Shown one piece after another: positions 36,892 through 46,922 of a stretch of DNA of 64,000 nucleotides; the first letter of the stretch is position 1, and each line of letters starts with the position of its first letter. The position numbers and the translations under genes were made by a program. The stretch is from CAKZLS01 sp963701445 (GTDB lineage Bacteria; Pseudomonadota; Alphaproteobacteria; Rhodospirillales; Defluviicoccaceae). The notes beneath the pieces were generated by a model. That model was not told the origin of the DNA. It searched no databases and was given only the letters and a program-made list of their open reading frames with translations. Location: contig CAVPAM010000018.1 in assembly GCA_963701445.1 (NCBI GenBank), positions 17,175 through 81,174 on the forward strand. The letters run 5' to 3'.

Positions 36892-38310
36892 TGCGCATCT
36901 GGCCGGACACCCTCACGGGACGGGCGCTGCTCGTCATGCTCGCCGGGATCGTGCTCTCCAACGGGATCGGCATCGCGGTCTTTTCCGGCGAGCGCCTCGA
37001 CCTGTTGACCAGCGCGCGCGGCTACCGGCTCGCCGAGCGGGTTTCGGCCGTCGCCCGGTTGATGGACGAAACGCCGCCGGAGCAGCGCGCAAGGGTCGTC
37101 CGGCACATGCGGAGACCCGGACTGCGCATGTTCTGGTCGTCGGATCCGATCACCGAGGACGGCGCGGCCGACTGGCAAACGGGCCTGGTTCGAGGGGCGC
37201 TGATGGCTCAACTGGAGGATGGCGCGCCCGATCGCCTGCGCCTCTCGCTCGCGCGGCGGCCCGAATTCCGGCGGGGCCCCGGCGCGTCGTCAGGCGGCGG
37301 GCCGGGCCGTGATCACCGCGAGCCGGACATGCGGCTCGGCGACGGTGAACCGTCCAATGGCGCCAGGGACGTTCTGCTTGGGGCCTACCGGCTTTCGGAC
37401 GGAAGCTGGCTCAACTTCGCGGCTCCGTTCGCCGCCTTTCAACCCTTCTGGATGACCCGGTTTTTCCTGGCGATCGTGGCGGCGACGCTGGTCGTCGTGG
37501 TGATTTCGATCTGGGCGGTGCGAAGGGCGATCCAACCGCTCTCCATGTTCGCGGGCGCCGCCGAGCGGCTCGGCCTCGACGTGGACGCGCCGCCGCTGCC
37601 CGAGGAGGGGCCCCGCGAGGTCCGGCGGGCCTCGCGCGCCTTCAACGAAATGCAGGGACGCCTTCGGTCGTTTGTCCGCGACCGCACCCAGATGCTCGCG
37701 GCCATCTCCCACGATCTCCGGACACCGATCACCCGGCTCAGGCTGCGCGCCGAATTCATGGAGGACGGTGAGCAGAAGGACCGGATGCTCTCCGACCTGG
37801 ACGAGATCCAGTCCATGATCGCCGCGACCCTGGACTTCGCGCGGGACGATTTCGCCGGAGAGCCCCGGCGGGCGTTCGACCTGGCGGTGCTCCTGCGCGA
37901 CATCTGCGACGAGTTCCGGGACGTCGGCGCGGACGTGACGTGGGAGGGGCCGGCGCACGCGACCCAGGTCGGCGCGCCGGCGGCGCTGAAGCGGGCGTTC
38001 ACCAACCTGATCGGGAACGCCGTGAACTACGGCGGCGGCGGCGCCGTGAGTTTGACGGGTGGAACAGGGGTCGTGCCGGATCCTCGTTGAGGATCGGGGG
38101 CCGGGACTCGCGGAGGCCGACCTGGAGCGGGTGTTCGAACCGTTCGTTCGGGCCGAGGGTTCGCGGAGCCGGGAGACCGGCGGCGTCGGGCTCGGTCTGG
38201 CCATTACGCGATCCATCGTCCGGGGGCACGGCGGCGACGTGACTCTGGCCAATCGCCCCGAGGGCGGGTTGCGGGCCACGGTTGCCCTCCCGGCCGGCGC
38301 AAACCCGTAG
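36888..38310 (+). CDS. Sensor histidine kinase, apparent frameshift
   Basis: Starts at ATG 36888 inside the stop of the response regulator gene. Two membrane helices (RALLVMLAGIVLSNGIGIAVF and FFLAIVAATLVVVVISIWAV) flank a ~150-aa periplasmic domain. A HAMP segment, the phospho-acceptor His in AAISHDLRTPITRLRL and the N-box FTNLIGNAVNYGG follow. The frame then breaks at GGG 38057-38059. With one G removed, the ATPase continues with VEDRGPGLAEADLERVFEPF and GGVGLGLAITRSIVRGHGG, giving 473 aa. Without correction the kinase lacks its G-boxes and would be inactive. Confidence 0.88.
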
Positions 38311-38430
38311 AACGGCGCCTTTTCCATCGCGGCGCGCCGTCTGGCGCGTACTCCATATTTTAATCTTTTGGTGAGATCCTGGCAGGCGAATCGAAAGCGC
38401 TTGAATCGCGCCACGGAGATCGCAGCCAGC

Positions 38431-39910
38431 ATGTTTCACCGCGCCGACGACAGTTCGATCGACACCGACACCACTTCGAGAGCTTTCGAGCTGCCGGGAT
38501 CCGCGTACTGGCACACCACCCTGTCGGAAGGCATGGTCTGCGGTCTCGTCGGGCTGATCGACGGGCTGGTCGTCCTGCTGGTCGGGGGGCTCCTGTACTG
38601 GAGCTACGTGGGCTGGTCCGCCGATACCTATCCGATGTACCTGGCGGTGATCGCGGTCAACGCCGGGCTGACGGTGGGCGCGTTGCAGTATTCCCGCCTC
38701 TACGACTTCGATGCCATTGTCGCCTGGCCGAGTTACATGCCGCGGATTGTGATGCTGTGCGCCCTGGTTTTCTTGATCCCGCTGGCGCTTGTATTCGCGC
38801 TGAAGATCAGCGAGGAGTTTTCGCGGCTGTGGTTCTTCTCGTCGTTCGTGGCGACCGCGGCGCTGATCTGCGCGTGGCGCGGCGTGTTCCGCTATTTCCT
38901 CGGACGATCGTCGCGCGCCGGACTGTTGGCGCGGAACGTGGCGATCGTCGGAGCGGGCGGTCAGGCGAAGTGCCTGGTGGGGGAATTGCGCGACCGGGCC
39001 GTGCCGTGGAAACGCATCGTCGGCGTTTTCGACGACCGGAAGACGCGCATCGACGCCGAGGTGAATGGTTTCCCCGTTCTCGGCGATCTCGACGACCTGG
39101 TGGGATACGTGCGCCGGGGCCTGGTGCACGACGTGGTGATCACGCTTGCCGTGGAACGCCGACAAGCGGCTGGTCGGCATCATCGATCGTCTGCGCAACC
39201 TGCCGGTGCACGTCTATCTCGGCTCGGACCTCATCGGCTACCACTTTCCGCGTCACCACCGCCGGCGGCTGGAGGGGGTGCCGGTCCTGGAGATCGCCTC
39301 GGTGCCGCTCTCCGGTTGGAGCGGCCTGATCAAGGCGGTCGAGGACAAGATTCTGGCGGCTTTGGCGCTGGTCGCGCTGTCGCCGCTGTTTTTGTTGATC
39401 GCGGTGGCCATCAAGCTCGACAGCCGGGGGCCGGTGCTGTTCCGACAGGCGCGCTACGGGTTCAACAACGAGGTGATCATCGTCAACAAGTTCCGGACCA
39501 TGTACCACGACCGTCCAGCGGAAACCGGGGTGCCGCAGGCGAGCCGGGGCGACATCCGGGTCACCCGCGTGGGCCGGATGCTGCGCCGCGTCAGCTTCGA
39601 CGAACTGCCGCAGTTGCTGAACGTTCTGCGCGGCAACATGTCCATGGTCGGCCCCAGGCCGCACGCGGTCGAACATAACGAGCAGTACGCGGCGCTGATC
39701 GGCGGCTATCACGGCCGTCACCGGGTCAAGCCGGGGATCACCGGCTGGGCGCAGGTGAACGGGCTCAGGGGCGAAACGACCACGGTGGAACAGATGCGCC
39801 GGCGGGTGGATTTCGACATCTATTACATCGAAAACTGGTCGCCGTGGCTCGACTTCCGCATCGTCGCCCTGACCGCCGTGTTCGGCTGGCGCCAGAAGAA
39901 CGCCTATTAG
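38431..39910 (+). CDS. Undecaprenyl-phosphate sugar phosphotransferase (WcaJ/ExoY type), apparent frameshift
   Basis: From ATG 38431 (MFHRADDSSIDTDTT) there are four to five membrane helices and a CoA-binding-like domain (VAIVGAGGQAKCLVGELRDR). The frame breaks at TT 39146-39147, where VVITL should continue into PWNADKRLVGIIDRLRNLP. The catalytic bacterial sugar transferase domain follows intact: VAIKLDSRGPVLFRQARYGF, VNKFRTMYHD, RRVSFDELPQLLNVLRG, MSMVGPRPHAVEHNEQY and GITGWAQVNGLRGET. Corrected length is 492 aa. It starts exopolysaccharide synthesis by loading a sugar phosphate onto undecaprenyl phosphate. An upstream ATG at 38368 region is possible. Confidence 0.9.
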
Positions 39911-40120
39911 CGGCCAGCGTCACGAGCCGTCGCGCACAACACCATTGACCGTTTTTAACCCGTATGGCGTAAAGTAACGGTGTCACGGAACCCCGTACCG
40001 CCGTAAACTCAGGGAGTCGCGGACGCACTCCGCCCCGCCGATTTCCGTCCGTCCATTGACGAGCCAGCGGACCGGGCGCCGGCACGGACGCGGAACCATC
40101 AGGAACACGGTTGGGGAAAC

Positions 40121-41665
40121 ATGAACGCAGAAACGGAAACCGCGATGCCGCTGGATCGGCGGAAGATCCTCTGGACGGTGGTCCTGGTGGCGTTCCTCAT
40201 TCCGGTGCCGGTCGGTTTCGTGTTCGGGTGGGGCGTGGCTTTCATGAGCTGGTTGTTGATCGGGCTTTGGGCGCTTTTCTTCCTCTCGATCAACGGACCG
40301 GCCATTGGTTTCTGGACGCTCGTCGGGCTTGTGGTTCTGGCGCCGTTGCCGCTGGGGGCCGTGCATCTGTGGAGCTGGGGGCTGATGGCCTGCGTGGTCG
40401 CGGTCCTCCTTGCCGTGTGGAGCTGCCGCGTGATCCTGGGCTGGGAACGGCCGGACATCCGTCTGAAAACGGCGTGGCCCCTCGTGGTTCCGTTCTGCGC
40501 GGCGATGCTGTGGGCCGTCGTACAATCCCTTTCGATCACTCCGGCGGACTGGCATCACCCGCTGTGGTTCAGCGCGGCCGACGCGCTCGGCATGGAGCTC
40601 AGGTCGCGGATCACCCTCAATCCCTACGAGACGATTTCCTTCGTGTGCCGGCTGCTGACCTACGCCGGCATCTTCTGGCTTTCGATGCAGTATTGCCGGC
40701 GGTCCGACCGCGCCCGGCAGGTGATCCATGCGCTGACCTACGCGGGTCTGGCCTACACGGTCTATGGCCTGATCGTTCAATTCTCCGGATCGCAGACCAT
40801 CCTGTGGTTCAGCAAGTTCGCGTACCTCGACGATCTCACCAGCAGCTTCGTGAACCGGAACTCGTTCGCGACCTATGCCGGTCTGACGTTGATGTGCGCC
40901 ACCGGACTGATCGTGATGTCGATCGCGTCGACGCTCGGTGCGCCGGGCGGTGGCCGGGAGCGGCTGCGCCGGTTTATCGAGAACATGACCGGAAGAGGCT
41001 GGTCGCTCCTGCTCGCCTGGATCGTCATCCTGACCGCGCTCATCCTGTCCCACTCGCGCGCCGGTTTCACGAGTACGCTGCTCGGCCTCGCGACCTTGAT
41101 CGCGGCGCTGCGGTTTTCCCGGGCATTGTCGGGTCGGACCGCGCTGATCTTCGCGGGGGTATGCTTTGCCGCCCTCTGCCTTTTCTTTACCGTGGGCGGC
41201 GAGGCGCTGGATCTGAGAATGGCCGAGGCCACCTGGGTGGGCGAGCCGCGCCTTCGGGTTTACGACCTGACGATGTCGGCCATAGACGCGGCGCCGATCC
41301 TCGGCACGGGCGCGGGGACCTTCGAGGAGGTGTTCCGGTTTTACCGGACGACCGATATCCTGGATGTCTACATGAAGGCCCACAACACCTATCTCGAGAA
41401 CATCCTGGAACTGGGCTTCCCCGCCGCGTTGGCGCTGTTCTCGGTGTTCGCCGGGTTCGTCGTGCTCACCTGCGTCGGCTTGCGCCGCCGCCGGCGCGAC
41501 GTCGTTTATCCGTGCATCGGACTTGCGTCGACGGTGCTGGTGGCCGCCCATTCGCTGGTCGATTTCAGCTTGCAGATTCCCGCCGTCACCGCGACGTATT
41601 GCCTGATCATGGGCGCCGCGTGCGCGCAATGCTGGAGCACTCGCAAGCCCGAGGACCCCTGGTAG
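40121..41665 (+). CDS. O-antigen ligase/polymerase family membrane protein
   Basis: 514 aa, with GGGGAA 4 nt before the ATG. About 12 membrane helices surround the large periplasmic loop typical of Wzy/WaaL proteins. SSFVNRNSFATYAGLTL and AHNTYLENILELGFPA are the characteristic blocks, and LSHSRAGFTSTLLG is the arginine-containing conserved segment. It probably polymerises or ligates the polysaccharide started by the upstream phosphotransferase. The 210 bp between the two genes holds no obvious terminator. Confidence 0.9.
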   Translation: MNAETETAMPLDRRKILWTVVLVAFLIPVPVGFVFGWGVAFMSWLLIGLWALFFLSINGPAIGFWTLVGLVVLAPLPLGAVHLWSWGLMACVVAVLLAVWSCRVILGWERPDIRLKTAWPLVVPFCAAMLWAVVQSLSITPADWHHPLWFSAADALGMELRSRITLNPYETISFVCRLLTYAGIFWLSMQYCRRSDRARQVIHALTYAGLAYTVYGLIVQFSGSQTILWFSKFAYLDDLTSSFVNRNSFATYAGLTLMCATGLIVMSIASTLGAPGGGRERLRRFIENMTGRGWSLLLAWIVILTALILSHSRAGFTSTLLGLATLIAALRFSRALSGRTALIFAGVCFAALCLFFTVGGEALDLRMAEATWVGEPRLRVYDLTMSAIDAAPILGTGAGTFEEVFRFYRTTDILDVYMKAHNTYLENILELGFPAALALFSVFAGFVVLTCVGLRRRRRDVVYPCIGLASTVLVAAHSLVDFSLQIPAVTATYCLIMGAACAQCWSTRKPEDPW

Positions 41666-41669
41666 GATG

Positions 41670-42353
41670 TCACGACGGCTCGAGTTTCCTGAGCCGCTCC
41701 TCGAAGGCCGAAAGGTCACGCGGATTTCCGAGAAGGGCCGCCCGGACCAGATTGACCTGCTGGAAGCCGGCCGCCATTCGGGTGAGTTCGGCGGGGTCGT
41801 GTTTCCAGGCCTGGCGGACCTGCTGGAGAACGAGTTCCCGGTCCTCGAGAAGCAATTTGGGCCAAGCCAGAAAACTCAGCCTGAGGCGGGACATCAGCAA
41901 GCGGGGGTCGTACGGCGCCGTGGCGAACGCGAGGCGTAGCGCCGACAGCGCCCCGGGCGTCCAGCCGTCCGCCTGAAACGACGCATAGGCGAGTCTCGTC
42001 CAGGCGTAGGGGTTGGCCGGCGCCAGGGCCAGACCCGCCTTCAACGAGGCGATGGCCTCTTCGATGCGCTGGCGCTTTTCGGGATCGGTCTCGTCCAGTC
42101 TCTCGGCCATCAGCAATTGGGCGAGGCCGAGGTCGGTGAAGGTGCGGCCGCGGGAACTCCACGACAGGCCCCGCCGCTGCGCGGCGACCAGCGTCTCCAG
42201 CTCTTCCGTCTGGACCGTCTGAAGGTTTTGCAGTTTTCTCAGAACGGGAGCGGATGGCGCCATCACGAAGGCGGATATGGTCCGTGGAAGACCCCACGCC
42301 AACATGGCAACCGCCATGACCCCAACGACGACACCGATCAAACGGGATTTCAT
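41670..42353 (-). CDS. Hypothetical exported/anchored protein with TPR-like helices
   Basis: 227 aa from ATG 42353 (MKSRLIGVVVGVMAVAMLAW), an N-terminal membrane anchor or signal. The rest is helical. Segments such as EEAIASLKAGLALAPANPYAWTRLAYASF and PGALSALRLAFATAPYDPRL resemble TPR repeats. It lies downstream of the Wzc-type gene on the same strand (104 bp apart) and overlaps nothing. It is probably an accessory of the polysaccharide machinery, but no family was recognised. Confidence 0.75.
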   Translation of the reverse strand: MKSRLIGVVVGVMAVAMLAWGLPRTISAFVMAPSAPVLRKLQNLQTVQTEELETLVAAQRRGLSWSSRGRTFTDLGLAQLLMAERLDETDPEKRQRIEEAIASLKAGLALAPANPYAWTRLAYASFQADGWTPGALSALRLAFATAPYDPRLLMSRLRLSFLAWPKLLLEDRELVLQQVRQAWKHDPAELTRMAAGFQQVNLVRAALLGNPRDLSAFEERLRKLEPS

Positions 42354-42457
42354 GAGCAAACCAGCAAGGGCAACCGTTGGGTGACGGCCGTTCGATCCCG
42401 GCGGCCGCTCCCCGGATCGATGACCGTGATATCGGTCCCTATGTTAGATCGGGACCG

Positions 42458-44731
42458 TCAGTCCACATAGTATTTCTTGATCCGGCCCGTGTAGTAGCCG
42501 GAGTCGCCGTAGCCGTACTGCGCGTGTTTCTTGACGTTCACCACATTCAGGACGACGCCGGCCAGCGTCGCGCCGGACGTGATCACCTGTTTGATCGCCA
42601 TCGCGACGGTCTCGCGCCGCGTATCCGCCCAGCGCACGGTAAACACCACCCGGTCGACGATTGTCGCGAGGATGCGCGCGTCCGAAACCGCCAGCACCGG
42701 AGGCGAGTCGAGAATGACCAGGTCATAGGATTGCGCCAGCCCCTCGATGAGGCGTTTCATATGATCCGAGGCGACGATATCGGCGGGATTGGAGGCGAAT
42801 TTTCCGGCGGTGATCAGGTGCGCGCCGGAGGCCTCGTCCTTGCGGACCACGTCGTCCATCTTGACCTCGCCCGCCAACAGTTCGACCAATCCGGGCCCGG
42901 TGGGAATGCCGAGGACCGCGCTGATGCTGGGCTTGCGAAGGTCGGTATCGATCAGGATCACCCTGCGGCCCGATTTCGCCAGCATGCGCGTCAAACTGAG
43001 CGCCAGGGTGGTTTTCCCTTCGCCGCTCTGCGCGGACGTGAACACGATCGTTTTCGGCGGCGCGTCGACGTGTGACAGAAGCAGGCTGGTGTAGAGGCCG
43101 CGAACGGCTTCGCCGTACGCGGACATCGGCCGGTCGAGAATGTAGTCCGCCGGGGTCTGCCGGTTCTTCAACACTCCCGTCAAGGCGGGAACGAGGCTCA
43201 GGATGCTCGCGCCCGTCAGCCGTTCGATCTGGTCGCCGCTTCGGAAACCCTTGTCCAACTGCTCCAGAAGGAACACCAGCAACACCCCGAGGATCGTGGA
43301 AGCCGCCACGACCAGGGCGAGAATGATCGTTTTCTTGGGGTGCGAGGGGACGGTGGGGACGTCGGCCGCCGATATGATCCGCGCGTCGGGCCGCTGACTC
43401 TCGATATCCTGTTCGGCGCTCTTCTGCTCGAACCGCGCCAGGAATGTTTCCAGCAGCGCCTTGTCGGCCTCGCCCTCGCGCTCGAGGGCGCGCAGTTGAA
43501 CCTCGGCGGTGTTGGATTGGCCAAGCCGGACCTTGAGGCGTTCCAGGCTTTCCGAGAGCGTCGATTCCCTTGCCTTGGCGATCCCGACCTCGTTCTGGAG
43601 GGCGAGCACGACCTTCTTGACCTCGCTTTCGATCTTCGCCTGGATATCGCTGAGTTCGGCGCGGGCGCTGATCATTTTCGGGTGCCTGTCGCCGTACTGC
43701 CCCGCCGATTCGACCACCTTGCGCCGAATCTCGGTTTCTTTCTCCATGAGCGACTGGACGATGGGCGAATCAAGCACGTCGGCCGCCGAACCCGCGCCGC
43801 CGGCCGATCGGATCAGGCCCTGCACCTGGCCAAGCCGCGCCTCGGCTTCCGCCCGCTGCGCGCCGGCCAGAATGAGTTGCGCGCTGAGTTCGGAGATCTG
43901 CTGGGTGATGAGTGGACCGGAGGTCCCCTGCAGAAGCCCCGCTTCCTTGCGGAAAGCCTCGATGGCGCGCTCCGACGCGTCGACCTTGTCGCGCAGGCCG
44001 GCGATCTTGTCGTTGAGCCAGGAGGTCGTCCGGCGCGTGGCCTCGAACTTGGCCTCCAGTTGGTCGACGATGTAGTCGGCGGCGACCGCATTGGCGACCT
44101 CGGCCGCGCGGTTGGCGCTCTCCGACGTGAAACCGATGGAAATGACCCGCGAAAAGCCCTGGCGAGCCACCGTGAGCCTCGAGAGGAACTCGTCCACGAC
44201 GGCCACGCGCTCGCGATCGCGGATCTCCGCTTCCGTCGGCGCCGAGCCCGATTGTCCGTCAAGCAGGATCGCCGCCCATTCCTTGGGAAGGTAGGACCGG
44301 AAATCGAGAAGCCCGTCGAAAAACCCCTTGGGCCGGAGCGTGGCGTTGAACTCGGGATCCTCGCTGAGCCGAAGCTGCTCGATCACCTTCTCGGCGAGGC
44401 GGCGGGACTTGATCACCTCCATCTCGCTTTCGATGGTCTCGGTATCCACGCCGCGGCCGGCCAGCATTTCCTCGAAGTTGACCATGGACGAGTTGTGCGA
44501 TTCGATCAGGACCTGGGCTTGCGCGGCATACTTCGGGGGGATCTGGAAAAGGATGATCGCGGTCGCGACGGAAAGCACGGCCACCGTTCCGACGATGACC
44601 GCCTTGCGGCGCCAAAGCTTGCGAAAGAAGTCTCTGAGATCGAATTCGCCAAGGAACGAAGACTGTTGGGAACCGGGATCGCCGTGGTCGGCGAGCCTGG
44701 TTCTGGGGATGTCGTGCATAAAGCTGTCCAT
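42458..44731 (-). CDS. Polysaccharide co-polymerase / tyrosine autokinase (Wzc/ExoP type)
   Basis: About 757 aa from ATG 44731; an ATG at 44761 would add 10 residues, and GGGAAGAGGG just before 44731 favours the shorter form. The N-terminal Wzz domain begins FRKLWRRKAVIVGTVAVLSV, with a periplasmic coiled-coil (residues ~180-430) and a second helix at KTIILALVVAASTILGVLLV. The cytoplasmic BY-kinase has Walker A SAQSGEGKTTLA, Walker A' ILIDTDLRKP and Walker B LVILDSPP. The C-terminal tail is tyrosine-rich (YGYGDSGYYTGRIKKYYVD), the autophosphorylation cluster. It controls chain length and export together with the Wza-type protein. Confidence 0.95.
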   Translation of the reverse strand: MDSFMHDIPRTRLADHGDPGSQQSSFLGEFDLRDFFRKLWRRKAVIVGTVAVLSVATAIILFQIPPKYAAQAQVLIESHNSSMVNFEEMLAGRGVDTETIESEMEVIKSRRLAEKVIEQLRLSEDPEFNATLRPKGFFDGLLDFRSYLPKEWAAILLDGQSGSAPTEAEIRDRERVAVVDEFLSRLTVARQGFSRVISIGFTSESANRAAEVANAVAADYIVDQLEAKFEATRRTTSWLNDKIAGLRDKVDASERAIEAFRKEAGLLQGTSGPLITQQISELSAQLILAGAQRAEAEARLGQVQGLIRSAGGAGSAADVLDSPIVQSLMEKETEIRRKVVESAGQYGDRHPKMISARAELSDIQAKIESEVKKVVLALQNEVGIAKARESTLSESLERLKVRLGQSNTAEVQLRALEREGEADKALLETFLARFEQKSAEQDIESQRPDARIISAADVPTVPSHPKKTIILALVVAASTILGVLLVFLLEQLDKGFRSGDQIERLTGASILSLVPALTGVLKNRQTPADYILDRPMSAYGEAVRGLYTSLLLSHVDAPPKTIVFTSAQSGEGKTTLALSLTRMLAKSGRRVILIDTDLRKPSISAVLGIPTGPGLVELLAGEVKMDDVVRKDEASGAHLITAGKFASNPADIVASDHMKRLIEGLAQSYDLVILDSPPVLAVSDARILATIVDRVVFTVRWADTRRETVAMAIKQVITSGATLAGVVLNVVNVKKHAQYGYGDSGYYTGRIKKYYVD

Positions 44732-44854
44732 GAACCCTCTTCCCGCCGCGGTGGTGGCCATTTGATCGAAGTCGTGACCAATAGACTATATGACCAAATG
44801 GTTAGCGCTTAACTAACCCACAACGCGCCGGCGGGAAAAAGCTCCGTAAGCCCG

Positions 44855-45430
44855 TTAGAAGAACCGTTCTGGAACCCTTATGACATCTCCCGGAAACACG
44901 ATGGTATCGGGGTTGGCTTCCTGCCAATCGGTCTGCGCGGTGTCGCCGCCTCGCTTGATCTCGACCTCGCTCTTCTTCGCGCGATAGCTGAACCCACCGG
45001 CCATGGCGACCGCGTTCCATACGGTCATGCCGTTGACATAGGGATAGCTACCCGGTTCGTTGACCTCGCCGATGATGTAGAACGGACGGTAGTTCAGGAC
45101 ATCGACGCTGACGCTCGGGTCCTTCAGGAAATCGGGCTGCAAACGGTTGGTGATGGCCTGTTCGAGTTCGGAAAGCGTCAACCCCTTTGCCTCGACGGTA
45201 CGGATCAGCGGCAGGGAAACCCGCCCGGTTCCATCGAGCTCGAACTCCCCGGACAGATCCTCATGACCAAACACAGTCACGCGGATGCGGTCTCCGGCGC
45301 CGAGCCGGTAGCTGTTATCCGCTTGCGCGTGCGCTCGCTCCGCCTGGCCAAGGAGCGTGAGCGCACACAAACAGGCGACCAGAACGATACGATCAATGCG
45401 GGCAAATCGTCCCTTTAGCATGCACTTCAT
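44855..45430 (-). CDS. Polysaccharide export protein (Wza type)
   Basis: 191 aa from ATG 45430; an ATG at 45421 is also possible. The signal peptide is hydrophobic around VLVACLCALTLLGQAERAHA. The mature part has the Poly_export domain (YRLGAGDRIRVTVFGHEDLSGEFELDG, shown in part) and an SLBB-like segment (FYIIGEVNEPGSYPYVNGMT), ending GDVIRVPERFF. It lacks the long C-terminal helix of E. coli Wza, so the outer-membrane passage may need the neighbouring barrel protein. It is transcribed just before the autokinase gene. Confidence 0.93.
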   Translation of the reverse strand: MKCMLKGRFARIDRIVLVACLCALTLLGQAERAHAQADNSYRLGAGDRIRVTVFGHEDLSGEFELDGTGRVSLPLIRTVEAKGLTLSELEQAITNRLQPDFLKDPSVSVDVLNYRPFYIIGEVNEPGSYPYVNGMTVWNAVAMAGGFSYRAKKSEVEIKRGGDTAQTDWQEANPDTIVFPGDVIRVPERFF

Positions 45431-45488
45431 ACTCCGTTTCCAACTGCCAAACGATTTTGCGGTCCGGGGTGGCGCCGCGCAACCATAA

Positions 45489-46754
45489 TCATAACTGCCC
45501 GCTGATGCCGAGAATGAACCGGTTTTCCGTGTAATCCTGATCACCGCCGGGAGCGTCGTCGGAGTCGCGGCGAGTAAAGATATAATCGAGGGTCGCGGAG
45601 AAATAACGGTTGAGCAGATACCGGCCGCCAATGCCCGCGCGGTAAATATAGTCATTCCGGGAGTTGCCCTCATAGTCATTGTTGGTCACGCCCCCCGAAA
45701 CATTCAGGAGGAGGTTCCGGAGCAACTCGTGGTCGACGCGGAGGGTGCCGGCGGTCGCCCAGTACCCGGACGCTCCCGCCTCCGTGGTTTCTTCGATGGT
45801 CCGAGCGACACGGGCGCCGACGGTGGTCAACGGAGTGACGTTCCAGTCCACGGACATGCCCCCGCTGGGGCCCTCGATATTCTCGAGCGAACTGTCGTTG
45901 TCGTAGAACTGTTTCCGGTACCCGAAGAAAACGTCGCCGACGGTAATTCCGCCAAGATCGAACGCGAGCCCGCCGACGGCGTTGTAACCCCAAGAATCGC
46001 GATTTATCCCCGCATCATCGGGTGTTTCATCGTATACGCGCGTGTTTCCGTCGAATCGCACAAAGGCCTCATAAGCGGGAACGATTTCATAGCCGCCGCG
46101 AATTCCGCCGCCATACACGTTCCGGTCCCTGTCATCGTTGTTGATGTTTCCGCCGGAGACGTTTTCGTTGTCGTCGTAGTCGCGCCGAAAGAATTCGCCG
46201 TCCACCGTCGCCGAAAACCGCCCGAACTGCTGGAAATAGGTCGCGAAGGAGTCGTACTGATAGTAAACGGTCGGATCCTTGGCGTCGAAGTCGGAGTCCG
46301 GATTGCCGCGGTCCTCGTGACGGCGGGAAACGCCGCCGCCGCCGCTCAACTGAGCGTCCCGGGTGATGTCGAGGCGTCCGTCGGTGGCGAACGCGAAATC
46401 CTGGTAATTCTCGTCAGGGTTCTGCGCATAGAGGCCGAAGTCGCCCTCCGCCGCGAAATTCAGCGCGTGATTGTTCCAGTCCGATTCGACGGAAAACCCC
46501 GGGCTAAGGATCGTGATGAAATCATCCGTGCGATCATGTTCCGTGGCAAAGATATTATCGTTGTATTCCTCGGCGATCGTCGCCCGCGGAAAGAAAAAGA
46601 AACTCCCGGCGCGGATGCCGAGCGGATCGTATTCAGGGCGTGGCCGCGTGAGCACCGTATCGCCGCGGAACAATTCCTGAGCATAACCATCAATACTGAA
46701 AAATACGGCGCCAGCGGCCACCGCCAAACCGAAGCCGATTGACTTCTTCACCAT
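45489..46754 (-). CDS. Outer-membrane beta-barrel protein of the polysaccharide locus
   Basis: 421 aa with a signal peptide (MVKKSIGFGLAVAAGAVFFS). The mature protein alternates aromatic and polar residues in many short strands rich in Asp, Asn, Tyr and Gly, and ends with a strand NRFILGISGQL typical of outer-membrane barrels. It resembles the BBP2-type barrels that accompany Wza/Wzc genes in alphaproteobacterial exopolysaccharide loci. It may form the outer-membrane pore for export. Its start codon lies 169 bp beyond the stop of the upstream unknown gene. Confidence 0.85.
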   Translation of the reverse strand: MVKKSIGFGLAVAAGAVFFSIDGYAQELFRGDTVLTRPRPEYDPLGIRAGSFFFFPRATIAEEYNDNIFATEHDRTDDFITILSPGFSVESDWNNHALNFAAEGDFGLYAQNPDENYQDFAFATDGRLDITRDAQLSGGGGVSRRHEDRGNPDSDFDAKDPTVYYQYDSFATYFQQFGRFSATVDGEFFRRDYDDNENVSGGNINNDDRDRNVYGGGIRGGYEIVPAYEAFVRFDGNTRVYDETPDDAGINRDSWGYNAVGGLAFDLGGITVGDVFFGYRKQFYDNDSSLENIEGPSGGMSVDWNVTPLTTVGARVARTIEETTEAGASGYWATAGTLRVDHELLRNLLLNVSGGVTNNDYEGNSRNDYIYRAGIGGRYLLNRYFSATLDYIFTRRDSDDAPGGDQDYTENRFILGISGQL

Positions 46755-46922
46755 GGGTCTGTCCTTTTCCCCCTCCGGATCGCCCTAGGGTTTCGGATCG
46801 CCCCTGGGCTTCCACTCCGTACCAACGTCTGTCCGAACCCGGAGAACAGTCCAGCAACTACTAACCGCAACACTTTTGTATTGCAATGGCGTTTGCTCGG
46901 TTCGCCAGGGTGTCCGGCGCCG

